A stretch of DNA of 64,000 nucleotides, from positions 1,993,201 to 2,057,200 of the forward strand of contig OW203984.1 in the NCBI GenBank assembly GCA_934047225.1, given 5' to 3'. Source of the stretch: Ypsolopha sequella. Lineage: Eukaryota; Arthropoda; Insecta; Lepidoptera; Ypsolophidae. This document shows, piece by piece, positions 23,111 through 34,231 of this stretch (the first letter of the stretch is position 1; each line of letters begins with the position of its first letter). The notes beneath the pieces are model-generated. The model was not told the origin of the DNA. It did not search any database and worked only from the letters and a program-made list of their open reading frames with translations. The translations under genes were made by a program, and so were the position numbers.

Positions 23111-24032
23111 TGTGATAAACAAAACTATTATTTACAGAGGTGACTAACAAATTATTATAAATATAAAAAAGAAAATAAAAGTGTAGTATATACATACTTA
23201 GGCCACAGCTTAGGCTGAATTTGTAAGTGTGAGAGAGGGTGTGTGTGTATGTGTATGTGGGATGTGTGTATGTGAGATGTGTGTGACCATGTGTGCATAT
23301 GTACATTTTATGCAATTTTGGAATAAGTATAAGTTTGTAGATTAGAGATAACTATAGTAAAATATATATATAACTATAGTCTCGTTATTGTGTCATATTA
23401 TTATATATATATGTCAATAATTTATGTAAATGTACAAGAAGTGTATAAAGAAGTGTCAAACAAAAATAAAAATAAAAAAAGCTTCAACTAGAAATAAAAT
23501 ATATTTTATAAAAGTAAGACACGATCGTAAAATAATAATAATAATAACGTTTATTTCATAACTTTCTTAATATTAATACAGAACAAGGTATACCGTAACA
23601 AAACGTAACTTTTTTTATTTAAGTAAAGGTTTTGTATAGATTTATAATAAATAAATTTATGTACAGATTACTCACAGTAGATCAGGAAACTCACGACGAC
23701 ACGACGTTTCAACCTGATGAAGTCATTAACCGGCGAAACAAGAACTTCAGAAAACTTCCAACATTACCATCCGTATAACTGCGATGGACGTGGAACTCGA
23801 TGCTAACGTTTGTGTTTCCGGACAGTTATAACCCGCGCTTCATCCTAGGTCCCATCTACGTTTACATTTTGGTACATTTCCACAATCACCTCATAAAGCC
23901 CTTTCATTTGATACCCCACACGATAGGCTTCAGGAAAAAACCGGCCAAAGCGCTGATGCGTAGAAATATTTTCTCCAATCGTTAATAAATTGGTATTAGG
24001 TAGATATGTTATGTTAATTGCGAACTTCGCAA
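23111..24032. other. No gene; (TG)-rich microsatellite at 23228-23295
   Basis: Contains a gtgtgt/gtatgtg microsatellite (23228-23295), an (aat)n run near 23531 and the phrase 'acctgatgaagtcattaacc' near 23712. No gene. Confidence 0.45.
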
Positions 24033-24190
24033 TGCGAAGTCACTATATTTTATTATAGAATTAAAGATGACACTTAATGTTGGTAGGTAACTAATTAGGA
24101 AACATGATAAATTTGTTAAATACGTGCTCCCATACTAACTTAAATGAAAAGGTGCTTCCATACAAACTAAAATAACAGACTTGGCTTTAC
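24033..24190 (+). mobile_element. Internally deleted sibling of the 18584-19456 unit
   Basis: 24033-24060 matches 18584-18611 base for base, then jumps to sequence matching 19309-19456 ('cacttaatgttggtaggtaa', 'aggtgcttccatacaaacta'). The missing 700 bp is the whole CCHC/RLE coding segment. A short taaaga-type identity lies at the junction. Confidence 0.65.
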
Positions 24191-24441
24191 ATAAGATCTC
24201 ACAACTTTTTACGGTGGAAGGATTGCGTTGCGAGACTTGACATTTTTGTACATTTTATGTTTTTAATGGGATATATATTGACTACGGTAAAGTAACTTCG
24301 GTTTCATCACAAACAAAAGTTGTCTTTGTAGTGCAGCGTCTCTGTCACTCACTACTGTACCATACACTGACGTGACATTTTGCCGCTTCGTGCAAAAGAG
24401 ATGACGCTTTATAGCGACTATCTCTTTCTAAAGCTCGATTT
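24191..24441. other. No gene recognised
   Basis: Mixed composition; nothing assignable. Confidence 0.35.
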
Positions 24442-24632
24442 TTTATTATATATATATATACAGATTTTTATGAATGTTATGGTTGAAATTAAATAAAAAA
24501 TAAAACTTTCGATATATATTTCGACCCACTTGGGGCCGTCGTCAGTCGAATATATATCGAAAGTTTTATTTTTTATTTAATTTCAACCATAACATTCATA
24601 AAAATCTGTATATATATATATATATATAATAA
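24442..24632. repeat. Near-perfect palindrome with arms of about 80 bp
   Basis: 24442-24523 is mirrored by 24547-24632 almost without mismatch: 'cagatttttatgaatgttat' in the left arm and 'ataacattcataaaaatctg' in the right. The roughly 22-base centre is cccacttggggccgtcgtca. The perfect arms point to a recent origin. The outermost bases are (TA)n. Confidence 0.85.
24508..24550 (-). ncRNA. Hammerhead-ribozyme-like motif
   Basis: Minus strand, in order: ttcga, then the core ctgacga, then a stem-loop cggccccaagtgggtc (five stem pairs, one G-U), then gaaa, then a very short AU stem, then tcgaa, which pairs with the first ttcga as stem I. This is the CUGANGA...GAAA core order of a type I hammerhead. 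The minimal stem III matches what is reported for Penelope-like retroelements. Decayed relatives lie at 28827-28862, 45630-45668 and 62330-62370. Self-cleavage is inferred, not shown. Confidence 0.5.
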
Positions 24633-25631
24633 AAGAGTAAAAAAAAGCTTTTATCAAGTAAAAATATTTATTATCATAAAGCTCGATGTGTAATATTAGT
24701 TGCTGGGTAATGTATGCATTTACTTAAATTATAAATTAAATCGTTAACTGTTATCTGCCTCTGAGTGAATATAACTTAACAATTTAATATTTATAAAATT
24801 TAACGACGTTGTAGTAAATACACGTATTCCATATACTTAATATTGCAGTTGCGGATAAACGTGCAGTTAACTTAAGTAAATACTTAATTTAACGCGTTTT
24901 AAATACTATATACTTATCTACTGCAACATCATCAATGTGAATGCAAAAAATTACCATTAAATAAATGTCATTGAAACTATAAAAAATGAATGTCCAGTCA
25001 TTCCTTGACGTTAGCGAACCGACGGGGGATCGTAAAAGTTTTAAAATATTTCCTCTCGAACGGCAGCCATATTGCGATTCAAAAATCACTTTAATTTGAA
25101 TTTTCAACGCTCTGTTTCAAATAAAAAATTCACATCAAAAATTCGTCTGCTCACCGAAGAGTTATGATGCCACAAACATAAATTTACGACTCAACAAATA
25201 GCGCCTTTCTGTTCATCACCGGTTAAAAAGAGAACTTTGATCCACAAACTTGACGTGAAACATATAACTCTTGTACCCATTGAGTGATCCACACAGAGAG
25301 CTATAATTCAGTCGCCACATAATAACTCGGTGTATATTTTTGTCGTCACACTCGTAAAGATGTCGTTCCGTGTCGTCATCGGGACGTTGTCGCTACAGTA
25401 TATCGAATCATTGCCGCTCTCGTTATGTTTGACACACGTCACACGAAAAGTGTTCATACCGACCGGAAAAAAAACTCTGTTTATATTTCAGTTAAGAAAG
25501 AAAGGGAATAAGCACTGCAGAATTTTCCCAATGATTCTGTGTTCTATAAGTGATTCTGATTCATAAATTTCAATAAAGGGGATTCATTATCAACCTGTAT
25601 TTATATATATTTTTTATATACCACGTCATAT
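24633..25631. other. No gene recognised
   Basis: AT-rich DNA. Small open frames (for example 25330-25566 plus) have no recognisable features. Confidence 0.45.
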
Positions 25632-25896
25632 ACAACGTGTAGCAGAAAGCTGTAACCATATTTGAAAAGCTTATTCAGTCAATGGTATAGAGCAACTTTT
25701 ACTATGGAACAAACCCTGTATCTCGAAAAAAAAAATGTACTGTTTCATAGAAAAATGCAATGCCGCTCGGCTGAAATGTATGGAAGGGCAGATTTTTTTT
25801 TTGAGGTTTCAGGTTTGGCTCCATACTAAAAGTAGTGCTATACCATTGACTGAATAAGCTCTTTAAATATGGTTACACCTTTCTGTTACACCTTGT
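25632..25896. mobile_element. Foldback MITE family A, copy 2
   Basis: 265 bp, same length and orientation as the copy at 9324-9588, with matching arms (acaacgtgtagcagaaagct at the left, tttctgttacaccttgt at the right) and the same centre 'aatgccgctcgg'. Confidence 0.75.
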
Positions 25897-26306
25897 ATAT
25901 ATTTTTATTTTTACTTAAAAATGCTGTATATTTCTTTTACAGGACGTCGTTTGCTGTGATGTCAATGTATATGCCACGTGTAAAATCTCTATTGCGCTAC
26001 GCGATAATATCAAGAGGGTTGTAGTGTCAAGAAATAAATTTTGACTGTTTAATGGTTTTAAAATATATAAAAAATCAACAAAATTAATCTATATTCGTTA
26101 CTATTATTGCGATTATAAAATAAAGCAAACATCTCTACATTCTGATTACAAAATTGCAGTTCATTTTAATTTTCTTTTTAAATTGGCCGCTTATATTAAA
26201 ACCTTATGATCACCAAACTCCTTAGTCTCCTAAAAACATAGTCATGTATAGTTTAAAAAATTACATATGGGATGTAATGGATTTTCATACGAATTTCCTG
26301 GACACC
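25897..26306. other. No gene recognised
   Basis: AT-rich DNA. Confidence 0.4.
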
Positions 26307-26903
26307 TTTTGAGATTTACTGAAGACTTGAATGAAGTACTTCCTGGCTTGCTTTTGAGATTTACTGAAGACTTGAAATGAAGTACTTCCTGGCTTGCTTT
26401 TGAGATTTACTGAAGACTTGAATGAAGTACTTCCTGGCTTGCTTTTGAGATTTACTGAAGACTTGAATGAAGTACTTCCTGGCTTGCTTTTGAGATTTAC
26501 TGAAGACTTGAAATGAAGTACTTCCTGGCTTGCTTTTGAGATTTACTGAAGGCTTTAAATGAAGTACTTTCTGGCTTGATTTTGAGATTTACTGAAGACT
26601 TGAAATGAAGTACTTCCTGGCTTGCTTTTGAGATTTACTGAAGACTTGAATGAAGTACTTCCTGGCTTGCTTTTGAGATTTACTGAAGACTTGAAATGAA
26701 GTACTTCCTGGCTTGCTTTTGAGATTTACTGAAGACTTGAAATGAAGTACTTCCTGGCTTGCTTTTGAGATTTACTGAAGACTTGAATGAAGTACTTCCT
26801 GGCTTGCTTTTGAGATTTACTGAAGGCTTTAAATGAAGTACTTCCTGGCTTGCTTTTGAGATTTACTGAAGACTTGAAATGAAGTACTTCCTGGCTTGCT
26901 TTT
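26307..26903 (+). repeat. Minisatellite, 13 units of 45-46 bp
   Basis: The unit includes 'gagatttactgaagacttga' and 'agtacttcctggcttgc'. Thirteen units follow head to tail. Variation is limited: units with gaatg or gaaatg (45 or 46 bp) and, at units 6 and 12, a 'gaaggctttaaatg' variant. Unit lengths that are not all multiples of three argue against coding; the minus-strand frame 26726-26956 is a by-product. Confidence 0.95.
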
Positions 26904-27177
26904 GCGGTATGAAATGATAACATTACAGTACAATATATTTTTGAGAAAATATTCACACATTTACTGTGTTTCGCGGATTGTCAATTATCTGACGACATGA
27001 TTCCCTTTCAAAGCCATAAATTCCAAAACCAGTAACGAAGTGGGTACAAACGATACCATAGAGGTAGTTTCTTACTAATCGTCGTGAACTCACGTAAGTA
27101 AATGATTGCTACAAACAACAGTGATGTACGATTATTGTCGTCCCGCTTTGGCACGGTGCGTGTAATGGGGTAAAAGC
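26904..27177. other. No gene recognised
   Basis: Short AT-rich interval. Confidence 0.35.
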
Positions 27178-27851
27178 GAAAACATGTTCAAGAATTTAAG
27201 TTTTTGTCAAAACAAAACATAAAATATAATACTTTGTTGGGGAATAAAATAATTCATAGGAAGTTCAGATTATATGTATATATATTTATATACAGGATGC
27301 TCTGAAATTCGACATATTCCTTGAAAGGGGTTATACTAGAGATCAGTCCCAACAAATAATGCCTATTAACTAGGGGTCGAAAATGTTTTTCTTTTTTTCA
27401 ATTAAAACACGTCAATATTTCAAAAATTACAAAATAAAAATGGTTTTCTTTCCACTTAATACCTTTTACTATATTTCTGTGTATTTTTTATGAATCATCA
27501 CTCATTTATCCTTAATAAGAAAAATAACAAATAAGTTCCGAGAGAGGAATCATAATTTTTGTATAATTGGTTTCTTGTTACCAGTCTGAAAGTTTGAAAA
27601 ATATGTTAAAAATCTTCGTAACTCGCAGAGCATTTATTTTCGACCCCTAGTTGATAGGGCTTAATCTGTTGGAAATTATCTCTAGTATCTTATCTCCTTT
27701 CAAGGAATATGTCGAATTTCAGAGCATCCTGTATATATATATATATATATACATATAATCTGAACTTCCTATGAATTATTTTATCCCCCAACAAAGTATT
27801 ATATTTTATGTTTTGTTTTGACAAAAACTTAAATTCTTGAACATGTTTTCG
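27178..27851. mobile_element. Large foldback element with arms of about 210 bp
   Basis: 27178-27385 is inverted at 27630-27851 with few mismatches: 'cgaaaacatgttcaagaatt' at the left edge and 'ttgaacatgttttcg' at the right. Inner ends are 'aggggtcgaaaatg' and 'attttcgacccct'. (TA)n runs sit inside both arms. The 245-bp centre is AT-rich and non-coding. No direct target duplication is obvious. Confidence 0.8.
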
Positions 27852-29124
27852 TATGTAATGCATGAAGGACAACAAGCATTTTGGGGCTGGAACGATTTTT
27901 TGTTATTCTTATAAATAATGATAAAGATACAAATTGATTAATCTATTAAATGAATTTAAATAATTATTATTATTATAGCTGATATAACTAAAAGAGCCCA
28001 AATTCCTTTCAGATGACCTTCTCAAAACCCGTTGTTTTTTTTTTCTTCAACACAATCTCCCATATCTTGCACCACAACAATCGCGAGCCAGTGCCACATT
28101 CACCCCGCGCCACCTTACGACATACACACCGATATATTTGTACGTAATCGTGCTAAATGTGACAGTATTGTTCACCAAACGTATTAACTGCGAGTGTTAC
28201 TCGGTTTTGTCGCCGTCAACCGCTCAGCGATCCAATGTAATGTTCAAATATTTCGTTCAGTAATTATCGCGGATTGGAACGGAATTTATGACTCGCTTCT
28301 GAAAAAAAAATATTTTTTGTTTCAGTAGTGTAACGTAATTCTTTCACGCAAAATGCGTACACGCCAAGTTTACTAAGAAATATGCACACCGTTCGACTCG
28401 CTTCCGTTTTATGATATTCATAAGAGAAGGAACGATCACGTACAAAACTGGTGAGGCAGTAAAAACCCCACAACATCGCGGGATTTGAGAAAACAAACTG
28501 CTTCGATAAAGTACAGTCGATAAGAAAAATAAAAGATGCAATAACAATATGTCAGCGGCAGCCCGAGTAATTCCGGAGGCGATGACGTCACGAGGAGGGG
28601 GAGTTGGTTCACAGACGTGGTGCGGGGAGGGGGGTCTGTGAGATGTGATGGTTTATGTTAAACAGATCACAAGTAAGCCCAATTAATTATTTAAATCTTA
28701 TCTTCTCATATATTAACAAATATATCTATATAATATGCTTTTATTAGCTTTTTATTTAAAAAGGTTATAATTTAGATATAAATTTAAATATATAAAAATA
28801 AAAGAAATGTAACTCGAAATATATTTTGTTCTTTAGTGGGCCGTCGTCAGTCATCAAATCATCTTATCTTACAGGATATTACCAAATGGCAAAATAAAGA
28901 GGTGCGCAAAAAAAAATCGTTTGTAATTTTCGGTTCTTTTACTATGTGTGTCCTACAAGACCTGCCTGTAAACGAAATCTCATGTTTGTAAGTCAACTGG
29001 AAGTGCCCTAATAGGTTTTCATGGTGAGCAAATTTGTATGAAATTGATTTTGTAAAGTGCAACAACCTTTTTCGCGTTGAGTTAGCAGCCTGATTTTTTT
29101 TCAGCACCATGAGGCCGTAGACTT
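27852..29124. other. No gene; decayed hammerhead-like motif at 28827-28862
   Basis: 28560-28650 is a GC-richer patch without a supported frame. At 28827-28862 the minus strand has ctgacgacggcccac, a relative of the 24508-24550 motif that has lost the gaaa core. Confidence 0.45.
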
Positions 29125-29260
29125 CTGTAGGAAGTATCAGTTTTAACTTGATATCTCATACAGGGCCCGAGCAAAAGGGTATTCACAGACAGACAGACGA
29201 ACAACAAAGTCATCCTATAAGGGTTCGGCTTTTTCATTTTGAGGCACGGATTCCTAGAAA
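29125..29260 (-). repeat. Dispersed 'gttccgta' repeat, reverse copy
   Basis: Contains 'cagacagacagacgaaca', 'gtcatcctataagggttcgg' and 'ttcattttgaggcacggatt', the reverse of the element at 212-345. Confidence 0.6.
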
Positions 29261-29689
29261 TATTAGTATGCCGTAGTAAATTAGTAAATTATAGGTAAAT
29301 TAGCAAATTAAAGGTACGTCAAAACAAAATTAATTAAAAGTTTAATTTCATTTCATAAGGACATGCATAAAACTTGGCGCAAAGGAAAAAGATACTGTCT
29401 TATTTAAACCTACCCAATTAATAGTAAATAATATTATAATTTCTGTTTTAAAAAAATATTGAAGAACTAAAATAACGACACCTTTCCGCCATTTGTCATC
29501 GTCTGAACAGCATGTCAAACTCTAATGAAAAAGTTAATAGAAAAACTTTGACAGTAGCAGCGCTGGATGACAGTTTAAAATTTAATATTTCATTGCTAGA
29601 GCGCGCTGTCTACTGTGACATGACAGATCGCAGGAGCAGCGGGGCGGGGGGAGAGGCAGCGGGTGTTGTCACTCGACTTTATAACTACA
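29261..29689. other. No gene supported
   Basis: A 69-codon frame (29512-29721 plus) starts near 29512 but has no recognisable domain and runs into the Helitron-like end at 29690. Confidence 0.35.
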
Positions 29690-29865
29690 CTAGCTTTTGC
29701 CCACGGCTTCACTCGCGTTGAAGTGTCTTTCTATTATAGCCTGTATATTGACCAGCGTCACTTCGATGATAAAAAAGAAAACCGCATCCAAATCCGTTGA
29801 GTGGTTCTCGAGGTAAAACGGAACAGACAGACGAAAGTTTTAAATTAAATTAATATTTGGCCTCA
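29690..29865 (-). mobile_element. Helitron-like element, 3' end on minus strand
   Basis: The minus strand ends 'gagtgaagccgtgggcaaaa' then gctag at 29690-29694, matching the hairpin-plus-CTAG termini at 15873 and 20953. The other edge is not clear. Confidence 0.45.
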
Positions 29866-29874
29866 GTACAATGC

Positions 29875-30436
29875 TAATAACCAGGGATAGGATAATCGGA
29901 TCGATATATACCTAAAGTTGGAAAAGCTGAGAAAGTTTGTAGGTGTGGAGTAGGCTTCTTATAATATTATTTTGATAGTGAAAATCTTGGAATTACGGAA
30001 TTACTTAAAAGTTACGATAATGTAATACTAAATAGATATGTTACCGGCAACGTGAATAAATAAATAAATGAAATAAAATAACAGGAATTTAACACAATTT
30101 CTAAGAAATTTATAAAATGCCAAGCTTTATTATTTAGACCGAACAAAGCAAAAGGCAAAACAGAAGGCCGATCAAAATAAAAATAAAATAAATAAATAGA
30201 TAAATCAGCTTGGCATTTTATAAACTTCCTAGGAATTTTATACAATATTTATATTTACGGTAACATCTATTCAGTATTAGGTACATCATCGTAACGTTTT
30301 AAGCAATGCCGTAATTTTCATTTGCGATCAAAATAAATTATATTTTAAGAAGCCGACTCCACACCTACAAAGTTATTCAAGGATATTTCCAACTTTTAGG
30401 TATATATCGATCCAATTATCCTATCCCTGTTAATAA
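29875..30436. mobile_element. Foldback MITE of about 560 bp
   Basis: Left arm 'ccagggataggataatcgga' then 'cgatatatacctaaagttgg' mirrors the right arm 'ccaacttttaggtatatatc' then 'ccaattatcctatccctg'. Further inverted matches continue inward (aggtgtggagtaggcttctt against aagaagccgactccacacct). Confidence 0.75.
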
Positions 30437-31489
30437 CCCATTCAATTTAAAATTTTGCAAAAATATTCATTGTACAGACACGACTTTTTTGCTAGGTACT
30501 TTATTATTAATATCTAATTAATCAATTACTTTTAAACGCAAAGCTACTTGTTTTCCTAAGGTTTTTAGCCAAATATTAACATATGTAAAAATTATGCTAT
30601 TTAATAGGAGTTGAAAACACTCCGACACCCCACTATACGTTTTCATATGTCCTGACTAGGGAATGCAATCCCGCATCAAAATCTCAATCCCGCAAGCATG
30701 CGGAATCGAGGTCATCAATCCCGCGTATTTTAAATGTATTTTAAAATATAAGAAATTATACTTTTTGTTGTAAGTAGTTATGTTCATGAATTTATGAAGT
30801 GTTAGATGAAATAAAAGATTAAATAGATAAAAAAAAATATACGTTTTTCCTCATCATTAGTTAAGTTATTCATATTTAGTTAAACATAATGTTGTTTTTT
30901 AATCAGGTGATTTTTATCGAAATCTAATTAATCGAAAAGTATCGAGTAAAGTGAGAAGTATCGAAGTATACAGCCCAAAAAGCTAAATTTTATGAAACAT
31001 CACCATAATAGCTGTCAGGATATCGTGAATATTGCCTCGTTTTTACGCAAAGGTTAGCAAGTTGTATAATTTTATTTACACTGTATATAAAAAAAGAGAG
31101 TAATACAGACGTCGTTCATGTAAAGAAGACTTAGTTTATATACTTTTCTATAAATAAACAGTTACCGTTTCATGGAAAACAGTTTTTACCTGAAACCATT
31201 TCACAAATTTGGCGCTTCTTGAATATCTCGCCATCTTGCACCTTTTGAATGAGTCGGTGTGAGTTGTGGGGGGAAGGGAAACATATAAAGATGTGTGCAA
31301 AGTTTCATTGAGATCAAAGTCATCAGGACGTCAGAAACACCAAAACCATGCTGATGGCAGCTGAACGGAAGGGCCCACTTTAATGGGTTATTAGAAAGTA
31401 TGTTACCTAGTACCATTACCAAAAGTTAGCTGGTAGAAAATACTAAATAGTATTTAGCTCGCCTGTGAGCAATAATAGTAAATTATGCA
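30437..31489. other. No gene recognised
   Basis: A patch at 30655-30735 repeats 'caatcccgc' and contains an inverted gcatgcgg; it may be a small decayed transposon end. Otherwise AT-rich DNA. Confidence 0.4.
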
Positions 31490-31662
31490 CTAAGGGAATA
31501 AAGCAGTGTCTTACGTCACGGGCGGCATATTGAACCCTAAGCGTAGCGAGGGACTCTAGAGTTAACTCCTGAGCGTAGCGAGGGAATTATATAGAGTCCT
31601 GAGTAAAGCGAGGGGTTCAAGCTGCCCAAGACAAAGACAGGCTTTATTCCAGAGGAGCATAC
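31490..31662. mobile_element. Foldback MITE containing 'gcgtagcgaggga' repeats
   Basis: Left arm 'ggaataaagcagtgtcttac' plus 'gggcggcatattgaaccct' is mirrored by 'aggggttcaagctgccc' plus 'agacaggctttattcc'. Between them gcgtagcgaggga occurs in three variant forms. Confidence 0.6.
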
Positions 31663-32326
31663 TCTACTTTTCACACCTTCTGCGAGACAATAAAAAGCTC
31701 GACATTTTTTATCAACATTAATAATTCAATAAAATTCACTGACAATCACAGCACCAAACACCGTCTTTTGTTTCACATTCTTTGTAGACGCTTTTTTTCT
31801 TTTTGTTGAATACTGGCGGCCAGTTCGATTTTAGAACAAACCTCTTTATTAATCCCATATGGGCATTTGTTTTCCACGAGTTTCCACACGAATTTGACGT
31901 TCCAAATTTAAATCACTTTAATCCCTAGGGATTTTCATATAACTTTATATCCCTTGAGATATAATGCGTTACTTTACGTTGAGGTTGCATGATATGTAAT
32001 TGGACATTGTCGAGCAGGTGGTGTGAAAAGAACTTTATTATTATCATTATGAACATCTGAAGTGATAATAATTTATTGGTACATGCTCTAAGATACTATA
32101 GATAACTATAGATTTTTCAATAAATTACTTAGTTAATTTTAACTCACATACTTTAATACTAAAGCAACAGTAATTGCACATTTATAATTATAAAATATAA
32201 ATCATAGTTATTAACGTGTAATAAAAACACTATTACTGCATTTAAATTAGCAATCATTTACACAGCAACGATATAAATAAAGAATATATGTACTTATCAT
32301 TGCATTAAGTACTTTTTTGTAGTTTT
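31663..32326. other. No gene recognised
   Basis: AT-rich DNA. Confidence 0.4.
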
Positions 32327-32450
32327 TAGAGTTCCGTAGTACCTAAAAGGTACAATGAACCTTTATGGTTAGACTCCGTTGTTCGTCCGTCCGTCCGACT
32401 ATCCGTCCGTCCATCCGTCTGTATGTCACAGCCTCATAACTTTAGCATCG
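32327..32450 (+). repeat. Dispersed 'gttccgta' repeat
   Basis: 'agagttccgtagtacctaaa' followed by 'gttgttcgtccgtccgtccg' and further gtccgtcc units, same family as 212-345. Confidence 0.6.
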
Positions 32451-33053
32451 TTAAAGATAAAGACTTAAAATTTGACAATAAGATGGTGTAAAAAAATATT
32501 TCACAATTTTAATATTTAAAATACAAAAGAGAGAAAAAAAATCCTAAAAATACAATATGGGAGCTGAGCTGATTGTAAAAATATTTACTTTAACCATATT
32601 TACTGGTAATGGTTTCGAGAATTTTTTTAAAAACCACGAAAAGCTTATACATCACCCCTTACCTCCAAAATTGGTAGTCCGAAATATATGGAAACTACAG
32701 CGATAAAAAAAAATGTTGAATACTAGTGAGAAATATAAAAAATATACATAAAAATATTTTTTCAAGTACAATATGGGTATCCAATTGAAGGTATTTAATT
32801 GTAGCTGATTGTAAAAATATAAAGTTTGGCTATATATACTTGCCACAAAAATTTATAAAAATATAGCGGTTGAGAAATTCATGAATACAAAATGACAAAA
32901 TTGAATTTTTCATCCACAATGAACCCTAGGTCTCACTCGCACTTGACCGGTTTTTTAAACTTATAATTTGATCGAGGACGCTCTATAGATATCATGAAAA
33001 TATTGCGTATATAAGCCGTTTCTAAGGACTGTGCGGTAGCAAATCTCACAAAC
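32451..33053. other. No gene recognised
   Basis: AT-rich DNA; may be the downstream part of the preceding repeat. Confidence 0.4.
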
Positions 33054-33597
33054 TACACTGGTGGACATAAAAATCGACTCAAGCATTGTTGTTCTACATT
33101 TATATATCATTATATATCATACAAACATAAACATATGAAATATATAACATATCCTTTTAAAGGTATAGGCCTCCACCTTTGATTAAATGCATTTTTGTCT
33201 TAAAGTATTTGCTATACAGACTGTAATTTTTTTTTAAGTGATGAATTAATAAATATTGAAATAATCAAATAGCATAAAATTGAAAAAAAAAACCTTCTTT
33301 TACAAAATCATTCATTTATTCATTAATTAAGTTTAACATTAGTACTTCGTGTTCCCCCCTCTAGCCCTTATAACTGCTTGCAGCCAGTTCTTTATTGACC
33401 TAATAAGTTTTTAATTAATTAAATGAATTTCACGTCCTGTATAGCGAATACTTTTAAACCAAAATGTATTTATTCAAAGGCGGAGGCCAATACCTTTAAA
33501 ATGATATATATATTTCATATGTTTATGTTTGTATGATTGGGTTATTCCCTTGAATGTAGGACAAATGCTTGAGTCGATTTTTATGTCCACCAGTGTA
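33054..33597 (-). mobile_element. Tc1-derived non-autonomous element (544 bp)
   Basis: Terminal inverted repeats of at least 30 bp beginning tacactggtggacataaaa, with TA at each edge, extend inward to about 115-bp arms ('acaaacataaacatatgaaa' against 'tttcatatgtttatgtttgt'). The centre keeps a piece of Tc1-type transposase on the minus strand (33339-33392). An internal-deletion derivative whose ends could still be recognised by a related transposase. Confidence 0.75.
33339..33392 (-). pseudogene. C-terminal remnant of Tc1-like transposase
   Basis: Minus-strand frame with the residues W-L-Q-A-V-I-R-A-R-G-G-N-T-K-Y then stop. The G-G-x-T-K-Y end is typical of Tc1-type transposases. Only about 17 codons are left inside the foldback element. 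Confidence 0.6.
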
Positions 33598-33804
33598 TTA
33601 TGATGTTTGGATGATTCATACGAATTTCATACCAAGTCCGAACTTAGTCGATTCCACGCCATAAATGTCAAGCTGGCACATTACAGGTAAGCGCTGACTA
33701 TTAACTCTGAAGTTAGTTCAAAAATCTCTCCGCACGTCGAACTTAGCAAGGAAACGAAACTGACATCTTTGTTCTACTTTGTGGATCTGCAGGCACGTTA
33801 TATT

Positions 33805-33937
33805 AATAGTAGTTTATGCTACAAGGGCGAAAAGGAATAAATTACGAGGACGATTTAAAACACGAGCGTAGCGAGTGTTTTAAACGTAACCGAGTAATTT
33901 ATTGCTCTTACGCCCGTGTATCATACTACGTTTTTCA
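33805..33937. mobile_element. Small foldback MITE
   Basis: 'agtagtttatgctacaaggg' and 'gaataaattacgagg' are mirrored by 'gagtaatttattgctct' and 'cccgtgtatcatacta'; the centre is acacgagcg|tagcgagtgt. Confidence 0.6.
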
Positions 33938-34231
33938 ATGCATAGTGTGAGGAAATAAAACAAATAAATAATCTTGTAAACTTTAAATTATAATTGGCTC
34001 AAAAGGACTGTACCCAGCGCCGTTAAACAGTGGAAAAAAAGTATAAAATGTATGTTACACAGGAAAGGTTGCAGGTTAGCCAACCATTGTAACTAAATTT
34101 AGAAATAATAATAATAAAGCCCTAGGGCAAAATAATCGACTTTCTGTTCGGTTTTTTAATCCATAAAAGTGGGCCTTTACGAGCACTTGCATTGAAAAAA
34201 ATATTATGTATAGGTTTGCAGATACAAATAC
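33938..34231. other. No gene recognised
   Basis: AT-rich DNA. Confidence 0.35.

Noticed and set aside
26307..26903. CRISPR array
   Set aside because: Units abut without variable spacers, and the window is eukaryotic.
26726..26956. Repetitive protein from the minus-strand frame
   Set aside because: It only reads through the minisatellite; unit lengths of 45 and 46 bp break the frame elsewhere in the array.
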